Made by a program: the position numbers and the translations under genes
Assembly: GCA_038230415.1 (NCBI GenBank)
Contig: JBBRNH010000001.1
Coordinates: 62,001 to 126,000, forward strand
Direction: 5' to 3'
Origin: JBBRNH01 sp038230415
Lineage (GTDB): Bacteria > Bacteroidota > Bacteroidia > Cytophagales > Spirosomataceae
Length of the DNA stretch: 64,000 nucleotides
Notes under the pieces: generated by a model
Databases searched by the model: none
What the model was told of the DNA's origin: nothing
The model's input: the letters and a program-made list of their open reading frames with translations, nothing else
Part shown: positions 24,426 to 33,941 of the stretch, piece after piece
Layout: every line of letters starts with the position of its first letter
Position numbering within the stretch: position 1 is the first letter of the stretch

Positions 24426-27400
24426 TTAAAACGTTAGATTTAAACCTAACTGGAACGTGCGGGGCTTAAAATAAACACCACTCCGGTCGTTACCGATGTC
24501 GTTTGGCGTCTGGCTCAGTCCCTGATAACCCGTTGCGATGGCCGAACCCTGACCGGCAGGGTTGCCTACCTGACCACCACCAGCGTTAGCCTGCAAGCTA
24601 CCCTGCACCTGCAACTCTGGATCAATACCTTTGTATTTCGTGATCAGGAACAGGTTGTTACCTGCCAGATAGACCCGTGCGCTTGAGAAATATTTGTTAG
24701 CCGGAACAGGCACGTTGTAGCCAACCTGGAAGTTATCTAACCGCACAAACGAGCCTTTTTCTAACCAGGCCGTTGACAATACGTTTACGCCGTATTCCTT
24801 CGGCAGACCCGATACATCGCGCAGCATATTGGTTTCCAGAATAGAACCCGGAATCATAAAGTTTGAGCGGGTATTGTTCATAATGCTGTTGCCAAATACG
24901 CCCCGCAACTGGAAGTTTAAATCGAAGTTGCCGTAGCGGAACGAGTTGATAAACGACGCATTCAAAAACGGTTGGGGGTTGCCCTGTGCAATCGGATTAC
25001 CGGCAGCAACGGCGGCAGCAGCATCCGCTTTAGAAACGTCGGTCACGGGCGTATCACCCGTAGCCGCTTTCAGCAGCGGCTCACCTTTCGCGCTATATGC
25101 GCCGGTGAACGTTGGCACGTTGTTAAATTCGCCCAATGGCCGACCAACAGTCAGGAACGACGAGAACACGTCTGACAAGCCACGACCGCCGAACGGGTTA
25201 AACCGCACCTGACCAATGTTGAATTTATCGTTCGAGAGCGACTCAATCCGGTTCTTGTTGTATGAACCAACAATACGCGAGTTCCACGAGAATGCACCGC
25301 TCTTGATGATGTCGCCACCCAATGAGAGTTCAACACCTTTATTGCTCATGCTGCCCACGTTTGCCAGAATAGTGTTGGTGAAGTAGTTCACGCCATCAGC
25401 CGGTACGTTAATCGCGTAGAGCATATCTTTGGTCAGCTTGTTATAGTACTCAACCGTACCCGTAAAGCGGCCATTGAAGAGTTGGAAGTCTAAACCAACG
25501 TTGGTTTGCGACACAACTTCCCATTTCAGATCCGGGTTGGCGTTTTGGCTAATACCGTAACCGGGCAGGAAGTCGCCGATACCACCATCGTAGTACGTTC
25601 CTTTCTGACCGTAGGTCTGAACGGAGTTGTATGGGTTGATACTCTCTGAGTTACCCGTTGCACCATACCCCACACGCAGTTTGGCAAACGTCAGCACCGT
25701 GCTTTTTGGGAAGAACGACTCGTTTGAGAGTGTCCAGCCAGCGGCTACCGACGGGAACAGACCCCATTTGTTGTTGGCCCCGAATTTAGAGCTACCATCC
25801 CGGCGCAACGAAGCCGTTACGTTGTACTTGTCGTTGATGTTGGCCGTTGCCCGTCCGAAGAACGAAATTAACTGTGACCTGTTCCGGTATGAGGTCGCAT
25901 AGCTGTTCGACGGATTCAGCAGCGTACCAGCACCTTGTCCGAGGTTGTTAAACCCGAAATCAGTGGTTACGAACTGATTGTTGGCTGCTCCGAAACCGTC
26001 GTTATCAAACCGCTGGTACGAATAACCACCCAACACAGACAGGTTGCTGGTTTGCCCAAAGTTCCGAACGTAGTTGACCGTTGTTTCCAGCAGTTTGCTT
26101 TGCGAGTTGTAGTACCGACGTTCGGCCCGGCCATTGCTGCCTGAATAAGCTTTGATGGCCGGGTTCGAGACATAGCTATTGACCTGGTTGTCAGACTGCA
26201 ATTGTGCGTTCACACCAAATGTCAGGCCATCAATAATCTCGTATTTCAGGTTTGAACCCAGAATAGCCGTGTTGCGAACCCCAGTGCTGGTATAGTTCTG
26301 CTGCATGGCTACCGGGTTAAACAAATCGAATGATCCGCCCACTTCGGCGTAGCCACCCTGATTTTGTTTCGGATCAGCAAAGCTAATGGGCAACGTAGGC
26401 AGAAACTGAGCGGCCCGGTTGATAATATTGTTATCAGCCAGATCACTGTTGGTTTGCGAGAATTGCAGGTTGTACTGCACGCTCAGGCGGTTATCCAACG
26501 CTTTCTGGTCCAGGTTAATCCGGCCAACCAATCGGTTGAAACCCGTCTTTTTTACCAGACCCTGCTGATTCAGGTAATCAACCGAACCCCGGTAGCTGAA
26601 ATTCTGCGAACCGCCCGAAATAGCCAGGTTGTGGTTATTCACGTACGCCGTACGGGTGATTTCCTTCGTCCAGTCGGTGTTGGTTGTGTTATCGGGGAAA
26701 CGTTGTTTGTCGCTCAACGCTGCCGCGCCATACACCCGCGTCACTTCGGCCCGGTAGCCATCGCCATCGAGCAAATCAAGTTTTTTAGCGATATTCTGGA
26801 CAGCCACGTAGTTACTGAACGAAACAACGGTTTTGCCGTTTTTACCCCGTTTGGTTGTTACCACGATAACGCCATTGGCCGCCCGCGAACCATAGATGGC
26901 AGCCGCCGACGCATCTTTCAGCACATCAATGCTTTCGATGTCGTTCGGGTTTACCTGGCTAATCGGCACACCAATCATGCCGTCAACCACGTATAATGGG
27001 TCAGAGCCGCCGGCTAATGAGGTGTAACCGCGCAACCGGACTGATGGAGCCTGGTTTGGGTCGCCCGAAGGTTGGGTAATGACCAGACCCGCCACTTTAC
27101 CCTGAATGGCCTGTAGTGGGTTAGGATTCACGCCGGAGTTAAACTCTTTCGATGTCACCTGCGCTACCGACCCCGTCAGGTCTTTCCGCTTGGCGGTGCC
27201 ATAACCAACAACCACTACCTCGTCGAGTGCTTTGGTGTCGTCGGCCAATTTCACGTCAATTGATGTGCGGTTGCCAACAACAACTTCCTGCGAGGTGTAG
27301 CCGATGAAACTCAGTACCAGCGTGGCATTATCACCAACATTACTCAGGCTGTATTTGCCATCGGCATCGGTATTTGTGCCGCGCTGTGTGCCTTTGACCT

Positions 27401-27593
27401 GTACACTTACGCCCGGCAGTCCCGATCCCGTCGGGTCTGTTACGCGTCCTGTTACCGTGCGCCCCTGCGCCCATCCGTCCTGACTCCCCAGAAACAGCAC
27501 TATTGCCAGTATTGCCGCGAAGACACCCGTCTTTTGGCCGAACCGACCTACCCACTTGCCCGTGTGGTTAATCATGTAGGATTTGTTCATCAT
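24426..27593 (-). CDS. SusC/RagA family TonB-dependent outer membrane transporter
   Basis: A 22-stranded TonB-dependent receptor of about 1,055 residues that imports nutrients held by the SusD partner. In order it has a signal peptide ending at DGWAQ, a carboxypeptidase-regulatory-like domain (about 43-120, GRVTDPTGSGLPGVSVQVKG), a plug domain with the SusC signature (LYVVDGMIG and IESIDVLKDASAAAIYGSR), and the beta-barrel ending in FQLGLNLTF. The ATG at 27593 is chosen; a longer frame upstream gives a non-signal-like N-terminus. No FecR or sigma gene lies next to it and there is no N-terminal signalling extension. Regulation is therefore not evident from the context. Confidence 0.95.
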   Translation of the reverse strand: MMNKSYMINHTGKWVGRFGQKTGVFAAILAIVLFLGSQDGWAQGRTVTGRVTDPTGSGLPGVSVQVKGTQRGTNTDADGKYSLSNVGDNATLVLSFIGYTSQEVVVGNRTSIDVKLADDTKALDEVVVVGYGTAKRKDLTGSVAQVTSKEFNSGVNPNPLQAIQGKVAGLVITQPSGDPNQAPSVRLRGYTSLAGGSDPLYVVDGMIGVPISQVNPNDIESIDVLKDASAAAIYGSRAANGVIVVTTKRGKNGKTVVSFSNYVAVQNIAKKLDLLDGDGYRAEVTRVYGAAALSDKQRFPDNTTNTDWTKEITRTAYVNNHNLAISGGSQNFSYRGSVDYLNQQGLVKKTGFNRLVGRINLDQKALDNRLSVQYNLQFSQTNSDLADNNIINRAAQFLPTLPISFADPKQNQGGYAEVGGSFDLFNPVAMQQNYTSTGVRNTAILGSNLKYEIIDGLTFGVNAQLQSDNQVNSYVSNPAIKAYSGSNGRAERRYYNSQSKLLETTVNYVRNFGQTSNLSVLGGYSYQRFDNDGFGAANNQFVTTDFGFNNLGQGAGTLLNPSNSYATSYRNRSQLISFFGRATANINDKYNVTASLRRDGSSKFGANNKWGLFPSVAAGWTLSNESFFPKSTVLTFAKLRVGYGATGNSESINPYNSVQTYGQKGTYYDGGIGDFLPGYGISQNANPDLKWEVVSQTNVGLDFQLFNGRFTGTVEYYNKLTKDMLYAINVPADGVNYFTNTILANVGSMSNKGVELSLGGDIIKSGAFSWNSRIVGSYNKNRIESLSNDKFNIGQVRFNPFGGRGLSDVFSSFLTVGRPLGEFNNVPTFTGAYSAKGEPLLKAATGDTPVTDVSKADAAAAVAAGNPIAQGNPQPFLNASFINSFRYGNFDLNFQLRGVFGNSIMNNTRSNFMIPGSILETNMLRDVSGLPKEYGVNVLSTAWLEKGSFVRLDNFQVGYNVPVPANKYFSSARVYLAGNNLFLITKYKGIDPELQVQGSLQANAGGGQVGNPAGQGSAIATGYQGLSQTPNDIGNDRSGVYFKPRTFQLGLNLTF

Positions 27594-27921
27594 AGGTTTA
27601 CGAAAAATGGTTAAATAAATTGACTTGTTTTTTTGTTCATCCTGTGAAGTAGCTACTATTTCCCTGGTTGGTATGTTACGGAAAACATGACCACTTACAT
27701 TGGTTCCCAAGCCGGAAGGCCTTGATTATCAGAAGCCAACAAAATGGATTTAGTACCATATCGGGAATTAATAGTACATATAACTGGAATCAGTTGGCAA
27801 ATTACAATCTTACAATCTTAAAATACAAGCTAAAACTTTTGTTGACCGCTAACCAGTGGCCCTCTACGGCGAACATAGCCCGTTTTTTACGTAATTTTAT
27901 CGGCTCATTAATTCAATTATA
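27594..27921. other. Divergent intergenic region between susC and the FAD/Fe-S gene
   Basis: This 328 bp AT-rich gap must hold the promoters of both divergent genes. I see a direct 9-base tandem repeat (27802-27819) and several T-rich runs, but no promoter motif I would place with confidence, no riboswitch fold and no convincing small gene. Confidence 0.5.
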
Positions 27922-30915
27922 ATGCTTGCTCACCGAACACAGTCACTTGCTGATCTAAAAAATGACCTGCAAGGTGACGTTTACACCGATACCACTCTCC
28001 GCACACTCTACGCCACCGATGCCTCGGCCTACCGCGAGATGCCACTGGCGGTTGCTGTCCCAAAATCTGTTGACGATCTCAAGCGGCTGATTCAGTACGC
28101 CATTGACCATAAAACGTCGCTGATTCCGCGCACGGCGGGAACGTCGCTTGCCGGGCAGGTAGTAGGCAATGGTATTGTGGTGGATGTCTCGAAGCACTTT
28201 GGTCAGATTTTGGAAATCAATGCCGAACAACGCTGGGTGCGGGTGCAGCCGGGCGTGGTGCGCGACGAACTGAACAGGGTTCTGAAACCACACGGTCTGT
28301 ATTTTGGGCCGGAGACCTCAACGGCCAACCGCGCCATGATTGGCGGCATGGTCGGCAACAACTCCTGCGGCTCTAACTCAGTAGTATATGGTTCTACACG
28401 GGAGCATCTGCTGGAAGTGAAAACTCTGCTGGCTGATGGTTCTGAAGCAACTTTTGGGGCCGTGCAGCGTGATGAGTTAGCCATGAAGAATAGCATGCCG
28501 GGGTTGGAGGGCGACGTTTACCGAACGCTGACCACGATGCTGGCCGACCCGGATAATCAAACGGAGATTCGTAAAAACTTCCCCAAAACCACCATCGAAC
28601 GGCGCAATACCGGCTACGCACTCGATATGTTGTTACCGTTTTTTGAGCAACAACCATCGTCCCTCTCCTCGCCATCCCTCAACCTCTGCCAACTTATTGC
28701 TGGCTCTGAAGGGACGCTGTGCTTTTTGACCGAGATCAAACTCAACCTGATTCCGCTGCCGCCAAAAGAGCAGGGCCTGGTATGTGTGCATTGCCGTTCG
28801 ATTGATGAAGCACTGCGGGCTACGCTCGTTGCCCTGAAATACAAACCACAAGCCGTTGAGTTGATTGACGATATTATTCTGGATTGTGCCGACGAAAACG
28901 CCGAACAGCGCAAAAACATGGCTTTTGTCCAGAAAACCGATGCCGATACCTTCCCTATAATTCTCGTCGTTGACCTCTCTCATAATACCCGCGCTGAGGT
29001 CGAAGCCCTTGCTGCCAACATGGAGGCCGAGATGCGGGCCGAGGGCATGGGTTATCATTTTCCGCTGCTTTTTGGCGACGACACCAAAAAAATCTGGACT
29101 CTCCGTAAGGCCGGGCTGGGCCTGCTTGGCAACCTCCCCGGAGACGCAAAAGCCGTGGCTGTGATTGAAGACACTGCCGTTGATGTAGCCGACCTGCCCG
29201 CTTACATCCGGGATTTTAATGAGATTTTGCAAACCCACAGCATGACCGCCGTGCATTACGCCCACGCCGGATCGGGCGAGTTGCATCTGCGGCCCATCAT
29301 CAACCTCAAAACCGCCGAGGGACATCAGCAGTACCGGATGATTGCCGAAGAAATCGCCACACTCGTCAAAAAGTACGATGGCTCGCTGTCGGGCGAACAC
29401 GGCGACGGACGGCTTCGGGGCGAGTTTATTCCGCAAATGGTGGGGCCGCGTAATTACGAACTCATGCGGCAAGTGAAACACACCTGGGATCCGAACGGGA
29501 TTTTTAACCCCGGCAAAATCGTGGATACGCCCCCGATGGATACATTTTTGCGGTACGAAGCGGGGCAGCAAACGCCTGATTTTCAGACGTATTTTCGGTA
29601 TGAAAACCAGACCGTGCTGCAACACGCCGAGCAATGCAACGGCTCCGGCGATTGCCGCAAAACGCCGATGTCGGGCGGCACGATGTGTCCGAGTTACATG
29701 GCAACCCGCAACGAAAAAGATACCACGCGGGCGCGGGCCAACATCCTGCGCGAGATGCTGACCCATTCTGAAAAAGAAAACCGATTCGATCATCCCGAAA
29801 TCAAAGAAGTTTTTGACCTGTGTTTGTCGTGCAAAGGCTGCAAATCAGAATGTCCGTCGAATGTGGACGTGGCGAAACTGAAAGCCGAATTTTTGCAGCA
29901 CTACTACGATGCCAACGGCGTACCGATTCGGTCGCGGCTGATTGCCAACTTTGCCCGGCTGTCGGGCCTGGCGAGTTACGTTCCCTGGGCCTGGAACGCC
30001 GTGTTGGGAACGCCCGCCCTCCGCCGGATTGCCAACCGCATGGTAGGCTTCCACCCCGACCGCACGATGCCGCTGATGGGAAAAGAGACGACAAAGCAAT
30101 GGGAAGGAAGGACCAAAGGGAAGAGAGGGACGAAGGAGGAAAGGGCATTGCGGGATTCCCCTTTGTCCCTCTCTTCCTCTTCCCCTTCCTCCCTTTTGCT
30201 TTTTATTGATGAATTTACCAACTTCAACGACCCTGAAGTGGGTAAAGCAGCCGTTCAACTTTTTGAGCGGCTTGGCTATCAGGTTATTATCCCCAGGCAC
30301 GGCGAAAGCGGGCGGGCGGCACTCTCGAAAGGAATGCTGAAAATGGCGAAGGGCATGGCCGACCGAAACGTGCGGGCGTTGGCAAGTTTAGTAAGCGATG
30401 AAACGCCGTTGGTCGGTCTTGAACCGTCGGCGATTCTAACGTTCCGCGACGAATATCCAGAATTGGTGAGTGAAGAACTGGTTGAGGATGCCAAACGCCT
30501 TGCCAAGAACACGCTGACGTTCGAGGAGTTCATCGCCCGCGAACTCGATGCCAAACGCATCCGCCCGGAGCAGTTCACGACCGAAACGCGGCTGATAAAA
30601 CTACACGGCCATTGCCAGCAGAAAGCCGTGTCGAGTCTGGTGCCTGGTAAGAAAGCGTTGTCATTGCCCAAAAATTACACCGTGCAGTTGATTCCGTCGG
30701 GTTGCTGCGGCATGGCCGGGTCGTTTGGCTACGAAAAAGAACATTATGATCTCTCGATGCAGATTGGCGAATTGGTGCTGTTACCTGCCGTTCGGCAGCA
30801 ACCCGCCGATGTGATTATTGCTGCGCCCGGCACGTCTTGCCGTCATCAGATAAAAGATGGCACGGGCCGAAAAGCCAAACATCCGGCAGAGGTCTTGTTT
30901 GAGGCTCTGTTATAG
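27922..30915 (+). CDS. FAD-binding and (Fe-S)-binding oxidoreductase, D-lactate/glycolate dehydrogenase type
   Basis: A fused flavoprotein of 997 residues resembling D-lactate dehydrogenases and GlcD-GlcF/GlpC combinations; it would oxidise a 2-hydroxy acid at the membrane. Residues about 35-220 form the FAD_binding_4 domain (IPRTAGTSLAGQVVG and MVGNNSCGSNSVVYG). The FAD-oxidase C domain runs to about 540. Two ferredoxin-type clusters follow (CNGSGDC near 573 and CLSCKGCKSECP from 634), then a Cys-rich CCG domain with SGCCGMAGSFG near 927. Between the ferredoxin and CCG parts, about residues 720-760, is a low-complexity stretch rich in Lys, Arg and Ser that matches a palindromic DNA element (30080-30200), so it looks like an in-frame insertion. 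Confidence 0.9.
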   Translation: MLAHRTQSLADLKNDLQGDVYTDTTLRTLYATDASAYREMPLAVAVPKSVDDLKRLIQYAIDHKTSLIPRTAGTSLAGQVVGNGIVVDVSKHFGQILEINAEQRWVRVQPGVVRDELNRVLKPHGLYFGPETSTANRAMIGGMVGNNSCGSNSVVYGSTREHLLEVKTLLADGSEATFGAVQRDELAMKNSMPGLEGDVYRTLTTMLADPDNQTEIRKNFPKTTIERRNTGYALDMLLPFFEQQPSSLSSPSLNLCQLIAGSEGTLCFLTEIKLNLIPLPPKEQGLVCVHCRSIDEALRATLVALKYKPQAVELIDDIILDCADENAEQRKNMAFVQKTDADTFPIILVVDLSHNTRAEVEALAANMEAEMRAEGMGYHFPLLFGDDTKKIWTLRKAGLGLLGNLPGDAKAVAVIEDTAVDVADLPAYIRDFNEILQTHSMTAVHYAHAGSGELHLRPIINLKTAEGHQQYRMIAEEIATLVKKYDGSLSGEHGDGRLRGEFIPQMVGPRNYELMRQVKHTWDPNGIFNPGKIVDTPPMDTFLRYEAGQQTPDFQTYFRYENQTVLQHAEQCNGSGDCRKTPMSGGTMCPSYMATRNEKDTTRARANILREMLTHSEKENRFDHPEIKEVFDLCLSCKGCKSECPSNVDVAKLKAEFLQHYYDANGVPIRSRLIANFARLSGLASYVPWAWNAVLGTPALRRIANRMVGFHPDRTMPLMGKETTKQWEGRTKGKRGTKEERALRDSPLSLSSSSPSSLLLFIDEFTNFNDPEVGKAAVQLFERLGYQVIIPRHGESGRAALSKGMLKMAKGMADRNVRALASLVSDETPLVGLEPSAILTFRDEYPELVSEELVEDAKRLAKNTLTFEEFIARELDAKRIRPEQFTTETRLIKLHGHCQQKAVSSLVPGKKALSLPKNYTVQLIPSGCCGMAGSFGYEKEHYDLSMQIGELVLLPAVRQQPADVIIAAPGTSCRHQIKDGTGRKAKHPAEVLFEALL
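30080..30200. repeat. Purine/pyrimidine palindromic element inside the FAD/Fe-S coding sequence
   Basis: A purine-rich left arm is followed by a loop and a pyrimidine-rich right arm. The best-paired part is a perfect 13-base inverted repeat (30119-30131 with 30165-30177), and the arms remain partly complementary on both sides. It resembles the intergenic element at 46919-47023. It is translated without a stop as a Lys/Arg-rich then Ser/Leu-rich segment. Exact boundaries are uncertain by some 10 bases. Confidence 0.75.
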
Positions 30916-30949
30916 TGAATGAAGTGAAAACAAGTAGTTGCAACCAAAA

Positions 30950-31552
30950 ATGACGTTGAATTTCGATAAATCACCCGATGGCCTGCTGCCCGCCATCGTT
31001 CAGGACGATCAAACAGGCCGCGTACTGATGCTGGGCTACATGAACGCCGAAGCCTACGCCAAAACCCAGGCCGAGGGCATCGTAACGTTTTTTAGCCGCA
31101 GCAAAAACCGGCTCTGGACGAAGGGTGAAACGTCGGGCAATTTTCTGCACGTCCGGCAAATCCTGCCCGATTGCGATGGTGATACACTCCTCATCAAAAC
31201 CACGCCCGACGGCCCCACCTGCCACACCGGAGCCGACACTTGCTTTGGGGAAGTAAACCGGGGTAAAGCCCAATTCTTAAACTACCTGCAAGGCGTTATC
31301 CGGGAGCGGAAAAATGCCCCGACCGACGATTCATACACGGCCCGGCTGTTCAAAAAAGGCGTGAACAAGATTGCCCAGAAAGTGGGGGAGGAGGCCGTTG
31401 AATTGGTTATCGAAGCAAAAGACACGAATGATGAGTTATTCCGGGGCGAAGCCGCCGATTTGTTGTTTCACTACCTGATCCTGCTCGAACAGCGTGGCAT
31501 GGATTTAGATGACGTAATTGCAGAACTCCAAACCCGGCACACTCGAAAATAA
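30950..31552 (+). CDS. hisIE: Bifunctional phosphoribosyl-AMP cyclohydrolase / phosphoribosyl-ATP pyrophosphatase
   Basis: The fused HisI-HisE enzyme (200 residues) catalyses the second and third steps of histidine biosynthesis in the cytosol. The HisI part shows WTKGETSGN, the metal-binding CDGDTLL and GPTCHTGADTCF. The HisE part, from about residue 115, shows KKGVNKIAQKVGEEAVELV and the acidic pair EAADLLFHYLILL. The ATG at 30950 is used; a TTG four codons upstream is less likely. No other his gene is nearby, so this step is encoded apart from any his operon in the window. It follows the FAD/Fe-S gene by 34 bp. Confidence 0.95.
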   Translation: MTLNFDKSPDGLLPAIVQDDQTGRVLMLGYMNAEAYAKTQAEGIVTFFSRSKNRLWTKGETSGNFLHVRQILPDCDGDTLLIKTTPDGPTCHTGADTCFGEVNRGKAQFLNYLQGVIRERKNAPTDDSYTARLFKKGVNKIAQKVGEEAVELVIEAKDTNDELFRGEAADLLFHYLILLEQRGMDLDDVIAELQTRHTRK

Positions 31553-31646
31553 GTTTTTAATGAATGACTATCCTGGGTATGCATTGTTTTTGCCATGTTT
31601 GCGCTCGCAAAAGTTAATGTTCCAATCTCAAAACCAGATTTAACTC

Positions 31647-31985
31647 ATGGGATTCATTATCCGAATTTTAATCAGTGCCGTCGCTGTCTATATCGCCAGC
31701 CGGTTTATTCCTGGTATTCACGTTGGCGGCATCGAGTACGCACTGATAGTCTCCGTTGTACTGGGGCTGCTGAACGCCTTTCTAAAGCCGATTCTGGTTT
31801 TTCTAACCATCCCGATCACGATTCTGACGCTGGGTCTGTTTCTGATTGTCATCAACGTGATTATGGTTTATCTGGCCGATTTCCTGATCACGCCCGGTTT
31901 TAAAGTGGACGGTTTTATTCCGGCCCTGCTGTTCAGTGCTGTGGTCTCGATTGTTACCTGGATTATTGATTCAGTGGTGAGTTGA
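31647..31985 (+). CDS. Phage holin family 4 / DUF360-like small membrane protein
   Basis: A 112-residue protein made of four hydrophobic segments (about 4-20, 29-50, 53-78 and 89-111). It matches the widespread bacterial membrane family often labelled phage holin family 4: GLLNAFLKPILVFLTIPITI followed by TLGLFLIVINVIMVYLADFL is its signature. Despite the name, these are chromosomal proteins of unknown role; there is no phage gene nearby. A palindromic repeat follows 7 bp after its stop. Confidence 0.85.
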   Translation: MGFIIRILISAVAVYIASRFIPGIHVGGIEYALIVSVVLGLLNAFLKPILVFLTIPITILTLGLFLIVINVIMVYLADFLITPGFKVDGFIPALLFSAVVSIVTWIIDSVVS

Positions 31986-31991
31986 TTTTTG

Positions 31992-32100
31992 ATGGGACGC
32001 AGATGACGCAGATTTAAAGAGATTTTCACAGATTTTTTTACGCGAATTGACGGAAAGAATCTGCGAGAATCTTTTTAAATCTGCGTCATCTGCGTCCCAT
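31992..32100. repeat. Long palindromic repeat (GACGCAGATGACGCAGAT type)
   Basis: A perfect 27-base inverted repeat (31992-32018 with 32074-32100) continues inward as imperfect pairing, so almost the whole 109 bp is one palindrome. It fills the gap between the small membrane protein and the TraB/GumN gene. Its arm shares the GATGACGCAGAT core with the palindrome at 51461-51582, so the two belong to one dispersed family. Confidence 0.9.
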
Positions 32101-32116
32101 TTTCTGTTGTACGACT

Positions 32117-32974
32117 ATGAAAACTCGTCTCTCCCTTCTGCTACTGTTGTGCAGCGTTTCTATCCAGGCCCAATCGTTGCTTTGGGAAATTTCGGGCAAC
32201 GATCTCAAACAACCTTCTTACCTGTTTGGCACCTACCACATCCTGAAAGATAGCTACTTAGCGCAAAATTCTCGTGTAAAAACAGCCTTTACGCAGGCGC
32301 AGGGCGTGGTGGTTGAGACCGTGATTGACTCATCGGCAATGTTGCAGATGGCGATGCGGGCCATCATGCTCGACAAAAGCCTGCCCACCCTGATTTCCGT
32401 AGCCGATTACAAGCTCGTGGCTGACGAATTTAAGCAGGCTACCGGCTACGACATGATGCTCTTTAACCAGATGAAACCCATCGTAACGGCCACTATGCTC
32501 GGTTTGGCTTATATGGAAAGCGAAAATGATACCCTCCAGAAATTCACCGGCCAGCCCCTCGATTTGTATTTTGCGTCGGAGGGAAAACGGGCCGGAAAAA
32601 CCATTACCGCTCTCGAAACGATGGAACAGCAGATGAGTTTTTTGTATGACCACGACCCGGTTGAAAAACAAGCGGCTGACTTAGTGACGATGGTACGCGA
32701 AAAAGACAAAATGAGGGAATCGGGCAGACAAATAACCACGCTTTACCTCCGCGAAGACCTCGCCGGGATGTGGAAACTCAGCCAGGAGCAGGAACAAAAA
32801 CCAGGTGATATGGCCTACCTCGTGAAAGACCGTAACCAGAACTGGATGAAGCAGTTACCCGCCAAACTCGCCCTCCGGCCAACGTTTATCGCCGTGGGTG
32901 CGCTGCATCTGCCCGGCCCCGACGGGCTGCTCGAACTACTCAAAAAAGCGGGCTATACCGTCAAGCCGTTGTGA
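32117..32974 (+). CDS. TraB/GumN family protein
   Basis: An exported protein of 285 residues of the TraB/GumN family, which is distantly related to Tiki metalloproteases; the role in bacteria is unknown. A signal peptide ends near SIQAQ. The family motifs are LFGTYHILKDSY, the ALETMEQQMSFL segment, and the C-terminal FIAVGALHLPGPDGLLELL with its conserved GALHL core. The start ATG lies 16 bp after the palindromic repeat. It ends 8 bp before the convergent PPK2 gene. Confidence 0.9.
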   Translation: MKTRLSLLLLLCSVSIQAQSLLWEISGNDLKQPSYLFGTYHILKDSYLAQNSRVKTAFTQAQGVVVETVIDSSAMLQMAMRAIMLDKSLPTLISVADYKLVADEFKQATGYDMMLFNQMKPIVTATMLGLAYMESENDTLQKFTGQPLDLYFASEGKRAGKTITALETMEQQMSFLYDHDPVEKQAADLVTMVREKDKMRESGRQITTLYLREDLAGMWKLSQEQEQKPGDMAYLVKDRNQNWMKQLPAKLALRPTFIAVGALHLPGPDGLLELLKKAGYTVKPL

Positions 32975-32982
32975 GCCGGTTA

Positions 32983-33861
32983 TTATTGCCCTTCAATCAC
33001 CGAAATCAGTTTCTGCAACTCGGCAAAGCGGGTCTCGTTTTGCTCCGGCTCGGCAATGGGTAGTTTTTTTAACTCGGCAATCAGCACCTGCCCCACCAGC
33101 AACCGCATCGTTTTCTTGTCGTCGGCAGGAATCACGTACCAGGGGGCTTTTTCGGTGGCGGTTTCGTTGACGGTTTCCTCAAAAGCAGTCATGTAATCGG
33201 CCCAGAAGCCGCGCTCTTTTACATCCTGCTCATCGAACTTCCAGTTTTTGGCCGGGTCTTTAATCCGGTCAATCAGCCGCTTGGCCTGTTCTTGTTTTGA
33301 GACGTGCAGAAAAAACTTTATCGTCGGAAAGCCTTCGTGGTACAGGTGTTTCTCCATGTTGCAGATGGCTTCGTAGCGGTGTTTCCAAACTTTTTTCAGG
33401 TCGGCAGTGCGGTCGGTGGGCAGGCGTTGGCTGTTGAGCAGGATGTCGGGATGCACCTTTACAATCAACACCTCTTCATAATAAGACCGATTAAACACCG
33501 TGATGTTGCCGCGTTCGGGGAGTTCACGGTAGGTGCGCCACAGAAAATCGTGTTCGAGTTCGGTGGTGTTTGGTCGTTTGAATGACCGCACGGTTAGCCC
33601 CAGCGGATTGGTTCCCCTGAAAACATTCTGAATCGTTCCGTCTTTACCAGCCGCGTCCATCGCCTGAAAAACGGCCAGCATCCCGTACCGATTGTGGCTA
33701 TACAACCGGGTTTGCCACTTTTCTATTTCGCTGGCATTCTGCCGAAGTTGCGTTTCGTAATCGGCATCGTCGGCGTAGAGACCGTTAATTTTGGTCTCGG
33801 CCTTGCCAATAATGAACTTGCGGGAGCCGTCGAACCGGAGTGCGTCGAGTAGTTTAGTCAT
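32983..33861 (-). CDS. PPK2 family polyphosphate kinase
   Basis: A cytosolic kinase of 292 residues that transfers phosphate between polyphosphate and nucleotides. Walker A is MDAAGKDG at residues 68-75; Walker B-like FNRSYYEEVLIVKVHP and the lid segment with conserved Arg residues follow (KQEQAKRLIDRIKDPAKNWK). The YRELPERGNITVFNRSYYEE stretch is diagnostic. The length fits the single-domain PPK2 proteins. Which nucleotide it prefers (AMP, ADP or GDP) cannot be decided by eye. It diverges from msrA with 80 bp between start codons. Confidence 0.93.
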   Translation of the reverse strand: MTKLLDALRFDGSRKFIIGKAETKINGLYADDADYETQLRQNASEIEKWQTRLYSHNRYGMLAVFQAMDAAGKDGTIQNVFRGTNPLGLTVRSFKRPNTTELEHDFLWRTYRELPERGNITVFNRSYYEEVLIVKVHPDILLNSQRLPTDRTADLKKVWKHRYEAICNMEKHLYHEGFPTIKFFLHVSKQEQAKRLIDRIKDPAKNWKFDEQDVKERGFWADYMTAFEETVNETATEKAPWYVIPADDKKTMRLLVGQVLIAELKKLPIAEPEQNETRFAELQKLISVIEGQ

Positions 33862-33941
33862 AGTGGTTTGGGTTGCGTGCCGAAACCATAGCAGGCCGGG
33901 CTTCGTTAGTATGTTGAACAGTAACGCAAAAAATCTTGCAA

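Noticed and set aside
27594..27921. Promoter motifs of the Bacteroidota type in the susC upstream gap
   Set aside because: T-rich and TA-rich words are present but none has the right motif and spacing clearly enough to place a promoter.
28633..29793. 386-codon open frame on the minus strand
   Set aside because: It lies antisense to the FAD/Fe-S oxidoreductase, has no recognisable motif and its composition follows from the codon pattern of the real gene.
31647..31985. Phage remnant suggested by a holin-family label
   Set aside because: The family is a common chromosomal membrane protein group, and no other phage gene, integrase or attachment site is nearby.
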